Assembly: GCF_039595395.1 (NCBI RefSeq)
Contig: NZ_JBCNLP010000001.1
Coordinates: 3,472,001 to 3,536,000 of the forward strand
Length of the DNA: 64,000 nucleotides
Direction: 5' to 3'
Origin: Novosphingobium sp.
Lineage (GTDB): Bacteria; Pseudomonadota; Alphaproteobacteria; Sphingomonadales; Sphingomonadaceae
Position 1 is the stretch's first letter; the number at the start of each line of letters is the position of its first letter. This document shows positions 51,054 through 60,370 of this stretch, in pieces. The translations under genes and the position numbers were made by a program. Under the pieces are notes generated by a model. It did no database searches, was not told where the DNA came from, and saw only the letters and a list, made by a program, of their open reading frames with translations.

Positions 51054-52400
51054 GTGGTTTCCGTCACACTACAGGCCGAAGCGCCACAGGACGATGCACC
51101 AGCCGACACGGCTGATGCCGCGCTTCCACGCATCATCGGTCGGCTCAACCTGCGGCTGATGCCCGTGCTGCTGCTGATGTATGTGATGGCCTTTCTCGAC
51201 CGCACCAACATCGGCTTCGCCAAGGACAGCTTTCAGGCGCAGACCGGCATCGGCAATCAGGCCTATGCGCTGGGCGCCTCGATCTTCTTTGTGGGCTATG
51301 CCTTTCTGGAGGTGCCCTCCAACCTGATGCTGCAGCGTTTCGGCGGGCGGATCTGGCTCTCGCGCATCATGGTGAGCTGGGGGCTGGTCTCGGCGGCGAT
51401 GTTTCTCGTGCGCGACGAGACATCCTATTACCTGCTGCGCTTCCTGCTGGGTCTGGCCGAGGCGGGCTTCTTCCCCGGCGTGGTCTTCTACATCACCAAA
51501 TTCTACCCCGAGGGCTTTCGCGCCCGCGCGCTGGGCCTGTTCTACATCGGCGCGCCGCTCAGCTTCATTCTGGGCGGGCCGGTCTCGGGCGGGCTGCTGC
51601 GGCTGGATGGAGCGCTGGGGCTGGCAGGCTGGCAATGGCTGTTCCTGATCGAGGGCCTGCTGGCCTCGCTGGTGGGCATCCTCGCCTTCTTCCACCTGCC
51701 CGACGGACCGCGGCAGGCCCCATGGCTGAGCCCGCAGGACAAGGCCACACTGCAGAAAGCGCTCGACAGCGACCGCAAGCCGCCTGACGAAACCAGCCTG
51801 CTGCGCGCCCTGCGCTCGCCGCGCGTGCTCTATCTGGGGGCGATCTATCTGCTGGTGCAGATGAGCGTCTATGGGCTGGTGTTCTTCCTGCCCAGCCAGA
51901 TCGCCGCGGCCACCGGGCAAAGCGTCGGCTGGCAGGTCGGCCTGCTCTCGGCCCTGCCATGGAGCGCCGCGCTGCTCGCCACGCTGCTGCTGCCTGCCCT
52001 CGCCGACCGGACCGGGCGCCACAAGGGTATCGCCGTGCTCAGCTCCCTCGCGGCAGGGCTGGGTCTGGCCGCCTCGGTCTGGCTGCATCATCCGGCCTTC
52101 ACGCTGGCCGGGCTGAGCATCGCGGCGGCGGGCTTTATCGCGGTGCAGCCCCTGTTCTGGGCGCTGGCCAGCGCCCGCCTGCCCGCCACGCAGGCCGCCG
52201 GCGCCATCGCGCTGATCAATGCGCTGGGCGCCGCCGGGTCCTTCATCGGCCCCAATGTGCGGGTGGCAATCGAGAGCGCGCTCCATTCTGTCACAGCCGG
52301 GCTCTATGCGATGGCCCTCTTGTGTTTTCTGGGCGCAGCGATGATCCTCGGCCTCGCTTCACCCTCATCCACCCTCACGCAAAAGGCGACCGATCGATGA
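51054..52400 (+). CDS. MFS permease, anion:cation symporter (ACS) family
   Basis: A 448-residue, twelve-helix permease: RLMPVLLLMYVMAFLDRTNIGFAK in part is the ACS hallmark, with LGLAEAGFFPGVVFYITKFYP. The family moves organic anions such as sugar acids, tartrate, 4-hydroxyphenylacetate and L-rhamnonate. The GTG at 51054 has GGGAG eight bases upstream and is preferred to the GTG at 51045, which falls inside that site. The downstream gene overlaps its stop by four bases (ATGA). Import of rhamnonate or a related acid is inferred. Confidence 0.86.
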   Translation: MVSVTLQAEAPQDDAPADTADAALPRIIGRLNLRLMPVLLLMYVMAFLDRTNIGFAKDSFQAQTGIGNQAYALGASIFFVGYAFLEVPSNLMLQRFGGRIWLSRIMVSWGLVSAAMFLVRDETSYYLLRFLLGLAEAGFFPGVVFYITKFYPEGFRARALGLFYIGAPLSFILGGPVSGGLLRLDGALGLAGWQWLFLIEGLLASLVGILAFFHLPDGPRQAPWLSPQDKATLQKALDSDRKPPDETSLLRALRSPRVLYLGAIYLLVQMSVYGLVFFLPSQIAAATGQSVGWQVGLLSALPWSAALLATLLLPALADRTGRHKGIAVLSSLAAGLGLAASVWLHHPAFTLAGLSIAAAGFIAVQPLFWALASARLPATQAAGAIALINALGAAGSFIGPNVRVAIESALHSVTAGLYAMALLCFLGAAMILGLASPSSTLTQKATDR

Positions 52401-53386
52401 CCACCTCCCTGTTCTCGCGCCGCGCCGCCCTTGCCGCGGCGGGCGCGGCAGGTGCCACCGCGCTGCTGCCCGACCGGGCCCTGAGCGCCACCTTCACCAC
52501 GCCCGATCCGGTCACGACCATCGTCGACTCGCATATCCATCTGTTCGATCCCAACCGGCCGCAGGGCGTGCCCTATGCCGGGCCGGAAAAATCCCCCACG
52601 CACCGCACCGGCTCGTTCCCCGCCGCCTATGCGCAGCATGCCAAACCGCTGGGCATCATCGGCGCCATCGTGGTCGAGGCCAGCCCGCTGGTGGAGGACA
52701 ATCAATGGGTGCTCGATCAGGCCGCCGGCAATCCGATCATCCTGGGCATGATCGGCAATCTGCGCCCCGAACACGCTGATTTCCCGGAACTGCTGGCCCG
52801 CTTCCACGCCAATACGCTGTTTCGCGGCATCCGCTACGGCAATCTGTGGGATTACGATCTGGCCGCCCGCTCGCGCGAACCGGCCTTCCTTGATGGGCTG
52901 AGGCGTCTGGCCGATGCCGATCTGGTGCTGGAAACCGCCAATCAGAACATCGCCCTGCTGGAGGGCGCGCTGCGCGTCAGCGATGCAGTGCCCCATCTGC
53001 GCATCGTCATCGACCATCTGCCCGCCTTCGACCCCACCCCCGCCGACCAGCGCGCCTATCAGGCCGCGCTGCGCAATTTCGCGGCCCGCCCCCAGATCGC
53101 CTGCAAGCTTTCCGAGATCATCCACCCCATGGCGGGCGCCATCCACACCGACCTTGCCGCCTACAGCGAGCGGCTGGGCATGCTGCGCCGCACCTTCGGC
53201 GAGGACCGCGTGATCTTCGGCAGCGACTATCCGCAGTCCGACAGCGTGGCCGCGCTGCCTCAGGTCGTGGGGCTGGCCAAGGCCGCCTTCGCCGGTTCCT
53301 CCACCGAGGCGCGGGAAAAGTTTTTCATCGGCAATTCGCGCAAGTTTTACAAATGGTTGCCGCGCAGCAAAGCCAAGGCGGGCTGA
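52397..53386 (+). CDS. Amidohydrolase-2 family, likely L-rhamnono-lactonase
   Basis: A 329-residue COG3618-type amidohydrolase. A twin-arginine leader (SRRAALAAAGAAGATALLP) precedes the barrel: IVDSHIHLFDP (HxH metal site), IVVEASPLVEDN, IVIDHLPAF (His) and VIFGSDYPQSD (Asp). The family contains L-rhamnono- and L-fucono-lactonases. Its start overlaps the permease stop, so uptake and hydrolysis are translated together. Export is odd for a pathway whose dehydrogenase, encoded at 40289, is cytoplasmic; either the lactone is hydrolysed outside or the substrate differs. Confidence 0.83.
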   Translation: MTTSLFSRRAALAAAGAAGATALLPDRALSATFTTPDPVTTIVDSHIHLFDPNRPQGVPYAGPEKSPTHRTGSFPAAYAQHAKPLGIIGAIVVEASPLVEDNQWVLDQAAGNPIILGMIGNLRPEHADFPELLARFHANTLFRGIRYGNLWDYDLAARSREPAFLDGLRRLADADLVLETANQNIALLEGALRVSDAVPHLRIVIDHLPAFDPTPADQRAYQAALRNFAARPQIACKLSEIIHPMAGAIHTDLAAYSERLGMLRRTFGEDRVIFGSDYPQSDSVAALPQVVGLAKAAFAGSSTEAREKFFIGNSRKFYKWLPRSKAKAG

Positions 53387-53498
53387 TCCGGCAGGGGCGA
53401 GGCCGAAGCCTTGCCCCACCATAAGGCTTGGCGATTTTCACACTTACCCTTAGGTCAAGGCCAGCCACCGATGCGCCGCATCCTGCGAGAGCCAACCC

Positions 53499-54596
53499 AT
53501 GACCCATGTCCTGAGAGCCGCCAGTCAAGACGATCTGCCCGCCATCTATGAAATGGCCAAAAGCACCGGCGGCGGCTTCACCAACCTGCCCGCCGACCGC
53601 CCCAAGCTGAAAGACAAGCTCGACAGCGCCGCTGCCTCCTTCGCCCGCCAGAGCGACGATCTGGTCAGCGACATGTATATGTTCGTGCTGGAGGATCTGG
53701 ACACCGGCAAGGTGCGCGGCACCTGCCAGATCTTCTCCTGCATCGGCACCGACCGCCCGCATTACTCCTATCGCATCGATGCCTTCACCCATTATTCCAG
53801 CGAGTTCTCCCGCGCGATCCGCAGCGAGATGCTCACGCTGGTCACCGACCACAATGGCAGCAGCGAGGTGGGCGGGCTGTTCCTGCACCCCACCGAAAGG
53901 TCGGCGGGCGCCGGATCGCTGCTGGCGCGCAGCCGCTACCTCTTCATGGCGATGCACCGCGCGCGCTTTGCCGACCGCACCCTGGCCGAACTGCGCGGGG
54001 TGATCGACGAGGTCGGCGTCTCGCCCTTCTGGGACGGGGTGACGGGCCGCTTCTTCGGCATGTCCTTCCGCGAGGCCGACGAGTTCAAGGCGGTGCGCGG
54101 CGCGCAATTCATCGCCGATCTGATGCCCAAGCACCCGATCTACACCGCCATGGTGCCCGAAAGCGCGATGGCGGTGATGGGCATCCCCCACCCCTCGGGC
54201 CGCGCGGCGCAGCGCATGCTGGAGAAGGAAGGCTTCGCCTACCGCAATTACATCGACGTCTTCGACGGCGGCCCGACCATGGTCTGCGCCACGGATGAGA
54301 TCGCCACCATCCGCTACGCCCAGCAGGACATCATCGTCGCGGTGGAAGAGAATGACGGCACCGAAAGTCTGGTGGCGCACGGACGGCTGGACCATTTCCG
54401 CGCCGCCTATGGCCGCATCAAACCGACCGAGGGCGGCATCGTGATCGACCCTGCCGCCGCCGCGGGCCATTCAGGCCTCACCGGGGCAGATGATCACGCA
54501 TATTGCGCGCTAGATCCTTCTTCCTTGCGCGCTTCCTCCAGCAGCCAGTCGCGCAGCAGGGCGAAATGCGGCATCTGCAATTTCGCCCTGGGGTAG
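53499..54596 (+). CDS. astA: Arginine N-succinyltransferase subunit 1 (AstA/AruF-like)
   Basis: This 365-residue GNAT-fold enzyme moves succinyl from succinyl-CoA to arginine, the first AST step. Motifs: LRAASQDDLPAIYEMAKSTG, GGFTNLPADRP, EVGGLFLHPTERSAGAGSLL (acyl-CoA loop), AELRGVIDEVGVSPFWDGV and HPIYTAMVP. The last 34 codons overlap the 3' end of the convergent LysR gene and look like its antisense (SSSSQSRSRAKCG), so the natural end may be nearer residue 330. A second, 311-residue paralogue lies at 56802. In Pseudomonas two such subunits (AruF and AruG) form one enzyme. Confidence 0.88.
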   Translation: MTHVLRAASQDDLPAIYEMAKSTGGGFTNLPADRPKLKDKLDSAAASFARQSDDLVSDMYMFVLEDLDTGKVRGTCQIFSCIGTDRPHYSYRIDAFTHYSSEFSRAIRSEMLTLVTDHNGSSEVGGLFLHPTERSAGAGSLLARSRYLFMAMHRARFADRTLAELRGVIDEVGVSPFWDGVTGRFFGMSFREADEFKAVRGAQFIADLMPKHPIYTAMVPESAMAVMGIPHPSGRAAQRMLEKEGFAYRNYIDVFDGGPTMVCATDEIATIRYAQQDIIVAVEENDGTESLVAHGRLDHFRAAYGRIKPTEGGIVIDPAAAAGHSGLTGADDHAYCALDPSSLRASSSSQSRSRAKCGICNFALG

Positions 54597-55426
54597 ACGA
54601 GGTAATAGTTGCGATCCTCGGCCAGCGCGCGCTCGACCGGCACCACCAGAGCGCCCGATTGCAGCTCGGGCTGGATCAGGAAGCTGGGCAGCAGCGCCGC
54701 CCCCGCCCCCGCGCAGGCGGCCTGCGCCAGCATCGAGAAATGCCCCATCACCGAAACCGCCCGCTCCGCCGGAAAGGGCACATCGCACAAGGCGAACCAT
54801 TGCTGCCAGGCATCGCGCCGCGCGCTCTGCGCCAGCAGCGGCAGGCGCAGGAAATCCTCCGGCGCCTTGACCCCCACGCTCCGCGCCAGAGCGGGCGAGA
54901 CCACCGGCAACACCTTTTCGCGAAACAGCAGATCATGCTCCACATCGGGCCAGTCGGGCGCACCCACGTGGATCGCGGCATCGAAATTCTCATCGGCAAA
55001 GGCGAAGATATCGGTGCGCGCCGCGATGTTCACCACCAGATCGGGGTCATGCATCAGCAGGCCGGGCAGGCGCGGCGCGATCCAGCGCATGCCGAAGCTG
55101 GGCAAGGTCGCCAGATTGACCACCCGCCCCGATCCATGCCCCAGCATGTCGCGCGTCGCGGCGCGGATGTCGCTTAAAGGCCGGGCGATACGGTCGAGAT
55201 AGAGCCGCCCCTGCTCGTTGAGCACGATCCGCCGCCCCACCCGGTCGAACAGCGGCTTGCCCAGCCAGGTTTCCAGACTGGCGATATGGCGGCTGACCGC
55301 GCTTTGCGTGAGGCCAATGCGCGCCCCCGCCAGCGAGGCGCTGCCATAGCGCGCCGCCGCCTCGAAACATTGCAGCATGGTGATGGACGGCAGCAGCCGC
55401 CGGTCATCCTGATCCATTCCATTCAC
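54494..55426 (-). CDS. LysR-family regulator (GcvA-like) of the AST genes
   Basis: A 310-residue LysR-type regulator: HTH at about residues 15-60 (FEAAARYGSASLAGARIGLT, QSAVSRHIASLETWLGKPLF), effector domain with VVNLATLPSFGMRWIAPRLP and a GcvA-like YYLVYPRAKLQMPHFALLRDWL end. The start is either 55426 or three codons later. It is divergent from astB and convergent with the first astA, which puts it in the centre of the pathway. It probably responds to arginine or an AST intermediate. Its 3' end overlaps astA by 103 bases. Confidence 0.88.
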   Translation of the reverse strand: MNGMDQDDRRLLPSITMLQCFEAAARYGSASLAGARIGLTQSAVSRHIASLETWLGKPLFDRVGRRIVLNEQGRLYLDRIARPLSDIRAATRDMLGHGSGRVVNLATLPSFGMRWIAPRLPGLLMHDPDLVVNIAARTDIFAFADENFDAAIHVGAPDWPDVEHDLLFREKVLPVVSPALARSVGVKAPEDFLRLPLLAQSARRDAWQQWFALCDVPFPAERAVSVMGHFSMLAQAACAGAGAALLPSFLIQPELQSGALVVPVERALAEDRNYYLVYPRAKLQMPHFALLRDWLLEEARKEEGSSAQYA

Positions 55427-55512
55427 TCATATCAATCGGCATTTTATGCATGAGATCACTCACGCAAAACAGGTTTATCAGGAGTACAAGGAATAACAAA
55501 AGGCTGATGTGC

Positions 55513-56802
55513 ATGCTGGAGGTCAATTTCGACGGGCTGGTCGGCCCCAGCCATAATTACGCCGGGCTGTCGCTGGGCAACATCGCCTCGGCCACGCATG
55601 CGGGCAGCACCTCGGCCCCGCGCGAGGCGGCGCTGCAGGGGCTGGCCAAGATGCGGCATATGATAGCGCTGGGCCTGCCGCAGGGCCTGCTGCTGCCCCA
55701 TGACCGGCCCGATGCCGCATGGCTGCGCCGCATGGGCTTTGCCGGCAGCGATCTGGAGGTCTGCCGCGCCGCATGGGAGGCCGATCCGGCGCTCTTCCGC
55801 AACAGCTTTTCCGCCTCGGCGATGTGGACGGCCAATGCCGCCACCGTCTCGCCCCGGCCCGACAGCACCGATGGGTTGACCCATCTCTCGGTCGCCAATC
55901 TCTCCTCCATGCCCCATCGCAGCATCGAGGCGCCGCAGACGCAGCGCCAGCTCGACGCCCTGTTCGCCAACATGCCCGGCGTCAAAGTCCACGCCCCCCT
56001 GCCCGCCCCCTTCGGCGATGAGGGCGCCGCCAACCATATGCGCCTCTGCGCCAGCCATGGCGCGGAGGGGCTGGAAATCTTCGTCCATGGCGCGGGACCG
56101 GTCGGCGGCTTCCCCGCGCGCCAGCATCGCCTTGCCGCCGAGGCGCTGGTCCGCAAGCACCATCTCCACCCGCGCAACGCCCTGCTCGCCCGCCAGAGCG
56201 ACGAAGCCATCGCGGCGGGCGCCTTCCACAATGATGTGGTGGCGGTGGCCAACGAAACCGTGCTCTTCACTCACGAACAGGCCTTTGCCGAGCGCGACGC
56301 CCTCTACGCCGCCATCCGCCAGCGCCTGCCCGAAACCCGGATCATCGAGGTGCCCGCCGCCCGCGTCTCGCTGGCCGATGCGATCCGCTCCTACCTGTTC
56401 AACTCGCAACTGGTGACGCTGCCCGAGGGCGGCATGCTGCTGCTGCTCCCCGGCGAGGCGCGCGAGGTGCCCTCCGTCACGGCATGGCTGGACGAACTCA
56501 TCGCCTCGAACGGCCCGATCCGCCAAACGCAGTTCATGACCCTGCGCGAATCCATGCGCAACGGCGGCGGCCCGGCGTGCCTGCGCCTGCGCGTCGCGCT
56601 GGAGGAGAGCGACATCGCCACCCTCGACCAACGCTTCCTGCTCACCGAAGCCAAAGCCGATGCGCTGGCCGACCTCATCACCCGCCACTGGCCCGAACGC
56701 ATCGCGCCCGAGGACATCGGCACCCCCGATCTATGGCAGCAATGCTGGAGCGCCCGCGCCGCCCTGCTCGACCTGCTCGGCTTCAAGGCGGGGGAGCTGT
56801 GA
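55513..56802 (+). CDS. astB: N-succinylarginine dihydrolase
   Basis: A 429-residue enzyme of the guanidino-group-modifying superfamily that turns succinylarginine into succinylornithine, CO2 and ammonia. Motifs: LEVNFDGLVGPSHNYAGLS at the start, SAMWTANAATVSPRPDSTDG, FGDEGAANHMRL (His), DRFAF-like core replaced by NDVVAVANETVLF with HNDVV, and the catalytic Cys in GGPACLRLRV. The ATG at 55513 has AAAGG nine bases upstream; a nearby ATG at 55507 is also possible. Its last base is shared with the next start (TGATG). Confidence 0.93.
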   Translation: MLEVNFDGLVGPSHNYAGLSLGNIASATHAGSTSAPREAALQGLAKMRHMIALGLPQGLLLPHDRPDAAWLRRMGFAGSDLEVCRAAWEADPALFRNSFSASAMWTANAATVSPRPDSTDGLTHLSVANLSSMPHRSIEAPQTQRQLDALFANMPGVKVHAPLPAPFGDEGAANHMRLCASHGAEGLEIFVHGAGPVGGFPARQHRLAAEALVRKHHLHPRNALLARQSDEAIAAGAFHNDVVAVANETVLFTHEQAFAERDALYAAIRQRLPETRIIEVPAARVSLADAIRSYLFNSQLVTLPEGGMLLLLPGEAREVPSVTAWLDELIASNGPIRQTQFMTLRESMRNGGGPACLRLRVALEESDIATLDQRFLLTEAKADALADLITRHWPERIAPEDIGTPDLWQQCWSARAALLDLLGFKAGEL

Positions 56803-57737
56803 TGACCGCCCCGAACCCCGGCCAACCCTTCATCCGCATGGCCCGCATGGCGGATCTCGACGCCCTGCTCGCGCTCGCCGCGCTGTCGGGCGGCGGCATG
56901 ACCAACCTGCCCAACGACCGCCCCGCGCTGCAGGAACGCCTCGCCTGGAGCGAGGACTCGCTCGACGCCCAGATCGACGCCCCGCAGGATGAGTTCTACA
57001 TGCTGGTGCTGGAAGATGGCGCCGGCCGCGTCATCGGCACCGCCAGCATCTTCTCGCGCATCGGGGTGCGCTGGCCCTTCTACAGCTACAAGCGCGCGCG
57101 GGTCACCCATGCCTCGCGCGGGCTCAATCGCAGCTTTTCGACCCATGTGCTGCATCTGGTGAACGACTTCGACGGCGCCAGCGAGATCGCGGGCCTGTTC
57201 CTCCACCCCGATGCGCGCACCGGCGGCATGGGCGCGATGCTGGCGCGCAGCCGCTACCTCTTCATCGCCCAGCACCGCGAGCGCTTCGGCGATCAGGTGG
57301 TGGCCGAGCTGCGTGGCTGGATGGAGGGCGACACCAGCCCCTTCTGGGACGCGGTGGCCGGGCCCTTCTTCGGCGGCGGCGTGCTGGAGGCCGATCTGTT
57401 CAACGCCATGCACGGCAACCAGTTCATCGCCGATCTGATGCCGCGCTATCCGATCTACACCTCGATGCTGCCCGCCGCCGCGCGCGAGGTGATCGGCCGC
57501 CCGCATGAGAAATCCCTGCCCGCCTATCGCCTGCTGATGGGCGAGGATTTCCTTGACGACGGCTATTGCGACATCTTCGACGCGGGCCCCACCGTCCACG
57601 CCCGCACCGACCATATCGCCACCATCCGCGACTGCGCGGTGGTGGATGAGACCACACCCATCCGCACCAGCAAGGGCCTGATCGCAACAGGCCGCCTCGG
57701 CGACTTCCGCCTGTGGAGAGAGGAACAAGCAGCATGA
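56802..57737 (+). CDS. astA: Arginine N-succinyltransferase subunit 2 (AstA/AruG-like)
   Basis: The 311-residue paralogue of the protein encoded at 53499 shares the same order of motifs: IRMARMADLDALLALAALSG, GGMTNLPNDRP, EIAGLFLHPDARTGGMGAML, AELRGWMEGDTSPFWDAV and YPIYTSMLP. It is coupled to astB (TGATG) with GGGGAG upstream and to astC (ATGA). The two paralogues probably form a heteromer as AruF/AruG do, though here one copy lies outside the main operon beyond the regulator. Confidence 0.9.
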   Translation: MTAPNPGQPFIRMARMADLDALLALAALSGGGMTNLPNDRPALQERLAWSEDSLDAQIDAPQDEFYMLVLEDGAGRVIGTASIFSRIGVRWPFYSYKRARVTHASRGLNRSFSTHVLHLVNDFDGASEIAGLFLHPDARTGGMGAMLARSRYLFIAQHRERFGDQVVAELRGWMEGDTSPFWDAVAGPFFGGGVLEADLFNAMHGNQFIADLMPRYPIYTSMLPAAAREVIGRPHEKSLPAYRLLMGEDFLDDGYCDIFDAGPTVHARTDHIATIRDCAVVDETTPIRTSKGLIATGRLGDFRLWREEQAA

Positions 57738-58936
57738 TCGACACGCAAACCAAGCCGCAGGAACTGATGGGCGTCTACAACCGCGCCCCGCTGGAGGCCG
57801 ATCACGGCAAGGGCGTGTGGCTGTATGGCCGCGACGGACGCGCCTATCTCGATTGCGTGTCGGGCGTGGCGACCAACAGCCTTGGCCATTGCGCGCCGGT
57901 GCTGGTCAAAGCCCTGACCGAGCAAGCCCAAAAGCTGTGGCATGTCTCCAACATCTTCCGCATCCCCGGTCAGGAAGAACTGGCGCACCGTCTGATCGAA
58001 GCCAGCTTCGCCGACACCGTCTTCTTCGCCAATTCGGGCACCGAGGCGGTGGAATGCGCGCTGAAGACCGCGCGGCGCTATCATTACGCCAAGGGCGCGC
58101 CCGAAAGGATCGACATCATCGGCTTTGCCGGATCGTTCCATGGCCGCACCTATGGCGCGATCAACGCCTCGGGCAATCCGTCCTATCTGGAGGGCTTTGG
58201 CCCCCGCCTGCCCGGCTACGTCCAGCTTTCGCTCGATGACAGGCCCGCCATCGAGGCCGCGCTGCGCGCGCCCACCGCCGCCGCCGTCATCGTCGAGCCG
58301 GTGCAGGGCGAAGGCGGCGCCCGCGCGCTCGATGCCGAGTGGCTGCGCTGGATCCGCGCGCTCTGCGACGAAACCGGCACGCTGCTGATCTACGACGAGG
58401 TGCAATGCGGCATGGGCCGCACCGGCCGCCTCTTCGCGCATCAATGGGTTCCGGACGCTGCACCCGACATCATGGCCATCGCCAAGGCACTGGGCGGCGG
58501 CTTTCCGGTCGGCGCCTGCCTCGCCACCGAAAAGGCCGCGCAGGGCATGACGGTGGCGGTGCATGGCACCACCTTCGGCGGCAATCCGCTGGCCATGGCG
58601 GTGGCGATGGCCGCATTCGACGCCATCGCCAATGAAGACATGCTGGCGCATGTGCGCGCTATCTCCGCCAAGCTGTTCACCGGCCTGCGCGAGATCGCCG
58701 CGCGCTACCCCGATCAGGTGGTGGACGTGCGTGGCAAGGGCCTGCTGATCGGCGTGAAGCTGGTGACGGGCAACCGCGCCATGATGGCCACCATGCGCGA
58801 GCATGGCCTGCTGGTGGCGGGCGGCGGCGAGAATTGCATCCGCCTGCTGCCCCCGCTCACCATCACCGGCGAGGAGGCCACCGAAGCGCTGACAAGGTTC
58901 GAAGCCGCTCTGGCAGCAACCCGCGCCGCCGGTTGA
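57734..58936 (+). CDS. astC: Succinylornithine transaminase
   Basis: A class III PLP aminotransferase of 400 residues: YLDCVSGVATNSLGHCAPVL, FFANSGTEAVECALKTARRY, IVEPVQGEGGARAL, LIYDEVQCGMGRTG and the PLP lysine in AIAKALGGGFPVGA. Sequence alone cannot separate acetylornithine (ArgD) from succinylornithine (AstC) transaminases, but the position in the AST operon favours the catabolic role, possibly dual. The start ATG at 57734 overlaps the previous stop by four bases. Confidence 0.92.
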   Translation: MIDTQTKPQELMGVYNRAPLEADHGKGVWLYGRDGRAYLDCVSGVATNSLGHCAPVLVKALTEQAQKLWHVSNIFRIPGQEELAHRLIEASFADTVFFANSGTEAVECALKTARRYHYAKGAPERIDIIGFAGSFHGRTYGAINASGNPSYLEGFGPRLPGYVQLSLDDRPAIEAALRAPTAAAVIVEPVQGEGGARALDAEWLRWIRALCDETGTLLIYDEVQCGMGRTGRLFAHQWVPDAAPDIMAIAKALGGGFPVGACLATEKAAQGMTVAVHGTTFGGNPLAMAVAMAAFDAIANEDMLAHVRAISAKLFTGLREIAARYPDQVVDVRGKGLLIGVKLVTGNRAMMATMREHGLLVAGGGENCIRLLPPLTITGEEATEALTRFEAALAATRAAG

Positions 58937-58966
58937 CAGCATAAATCCGAAGACGAGAATGATTCC

Positions 58967-60370
58967 ATGATCCTGCAATCGACCAACCCCGCCAATGGCG
59001 CCATCATCTGGGAAGGCCAGGTGGATGGCCCCGAGCAATGCGCGCAGGCGCTGGAGCGCGCCCGCGCCGCAGCCCCGCTCTGGGCGCGCACGCCGCTGGA
59101 GGAGCGGCTGGGCCTCACCCGGCGCTTTGCCGCTCTGCTGAAGGAACAGTTGGAGCCCTTCGCGCAGTTGATCGCTCAGGAAACCGGCAAGCAATTGTGG
59201 GACAGCCGGGGCGAGGTCAACGCCATGATCGGCAAGGTGGAGATCTCCATCGCCGCTCAGGCCGAGCGCGCCGGTTCGCGCGAGCAGGCGATGCCCTTTG
59301 GCCGCTCGGTGCTGCGGCATCGTCCGCATGGGGTGATGGCGGTGCTGGGGCCGTATAATTTCCCCGGCCATCTGCCCAACGGCCATATCGTCCCGGCGCT
59401 GATCGCGGGCAATGTGGTGGTGTTCAAGCCCTCGGAGGAAACCCCGGCGGTGGGCGCAAGGATGGCGGAACTGTGGGCGCAGGCTGGCCTGCCCGATGGC
59501 GTGTTCCAGATCGTGCAGGGCGGCCGTGACACCGGCGCGGCACTGGTCGCGGGCGATATCGACGGCTTGCTCTTCACCGGATCGGCGCAGGCCGGGCGTG
59601 TGTTTCGCCATGCCTTTGCCGACCGCCCGCATGTCATTCTGGCGCTGGAACTGGGCGGCAACAATCCCCTGATTGCCTGGGATGGCGAGCCTGAGGCGGT
59701 GGCCTCGCTGGTCAGCCATTCGGCCTTTATCACCACCGGTCAGCGTTGTTCCTGCGCGCGGCGTCTGATCCTGCCCACAGGCACGGCGGGGGACCGCATG
59801 CTTGAGGCGGTGCTGGCGCAAGCCGCCGCCCTGCCGGTCAGCGCATGGGACGAAGCGGAAGGCTTTATGGGCCCGCTGATCTCGGCCCGTGCCGCCGCCA
59901 AGGCGCGCGGGGCCGTGGCGGCGCTGACCACATCCGGCGCGAAACTTTTGCTGGCTCCTGCCGCGCCGCGCGGCGACGACAGCGCCTTTATGGGCGCCGC
60001 CGTGCTGGAGGTGACCGGCATCGCCACGCCCGATGAGGAAATCTTCGCCCCCGTGCTTCAGGTGATCCGCGCCGACAGTTTTGACGCCGCCATCGCCGCC
60101 GCCAACAACACCGCTTTCGGCCTCTCGGCAGGGCTGATCGCGCAGGACGCGGCGCTGTGGGAGCGGTTTGCCTCCGAAATCCGCGCGGGCGTGGTCAACT
60201 GGAACCGCCCGACGACCGGCGCCGCCTCGGCCATGCCCTTTGGCGGGCTGGGGGATTCGGGCAATCACCGGCCCAGCGCCGCCTATGCCGCCGATTACTG
60301 CGCCTATCCCGCCGCCAGTTTCGAGGCGCCGCGCATCGAAAGTCTGGCCATCCCCGGATTACCCTCGTGA
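58967..60370 (+). CDS. astD: Succinylglutamate-semialdehyde dehydrogenase
   Basis: A 467-residue aldehyde dehydrogenase. LGPYNFPGHLPNGHIVPALIAGN in part is the NAD-binding start typical of AstD; LALELGGNNPLI carries the catalytic Glu and TTGQRCSCARRL the nucleophile Cys; VNWNRPTTGAASAMPFGGLG is the C-terminal AstD-like segment. It oxidises N-succinylglutamate semialdehyde to N-succinylglutamate. It is 30 bases after astC and overlaps the next gene by four bases. Confidence 0.93.
   Translation: MILQSTNPANGAIIWEGQVDGPEQCAQALERARAAAPLWARTPLEERLGLTRRFAALLKEQLEPFAQLIAQETGKQLWDSRGEVNAMIGKVEISIAAQAERAGSREQAMPFGRSVLRHRPHGVMAVLGPYNFPGHLPNGHIVPALIAGNVVVFKPSEETPAVGARMAELWAQAGLPDGVFQIVQGGRDTGAALVAGDIDGLLFTGSAQAGRVFRHAFADRPHVILALELGGNNPLIAWDGEPEAVASLVSHSAFITTGQRCSCARRLILPTGTAGDRMLEAVLAQAAALPVSAWDEAEGFMGPLISARAAAKARGAVAALTTSGAKLLLAPAAPRGDDSAFMGAAVLEVTGIATPDEEIFAPVLQVIRADSFDAAIAAANNTAFGLSAGLIAQDAALWERFASEIRAGVVNWNRPTTGAASAMPFGGLGDSGNHRPSAAYAADYCAYPAASFEAPRIESLAIPGLPS

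Noticed and set aside
57563..60268. Open frame of 901 codons on the minus strand
   Set aside because: It is antisense to astC and astD, which have complete catalytic motifs and coupled starts; composition is Arg/His/Gln-rich shadow-like.
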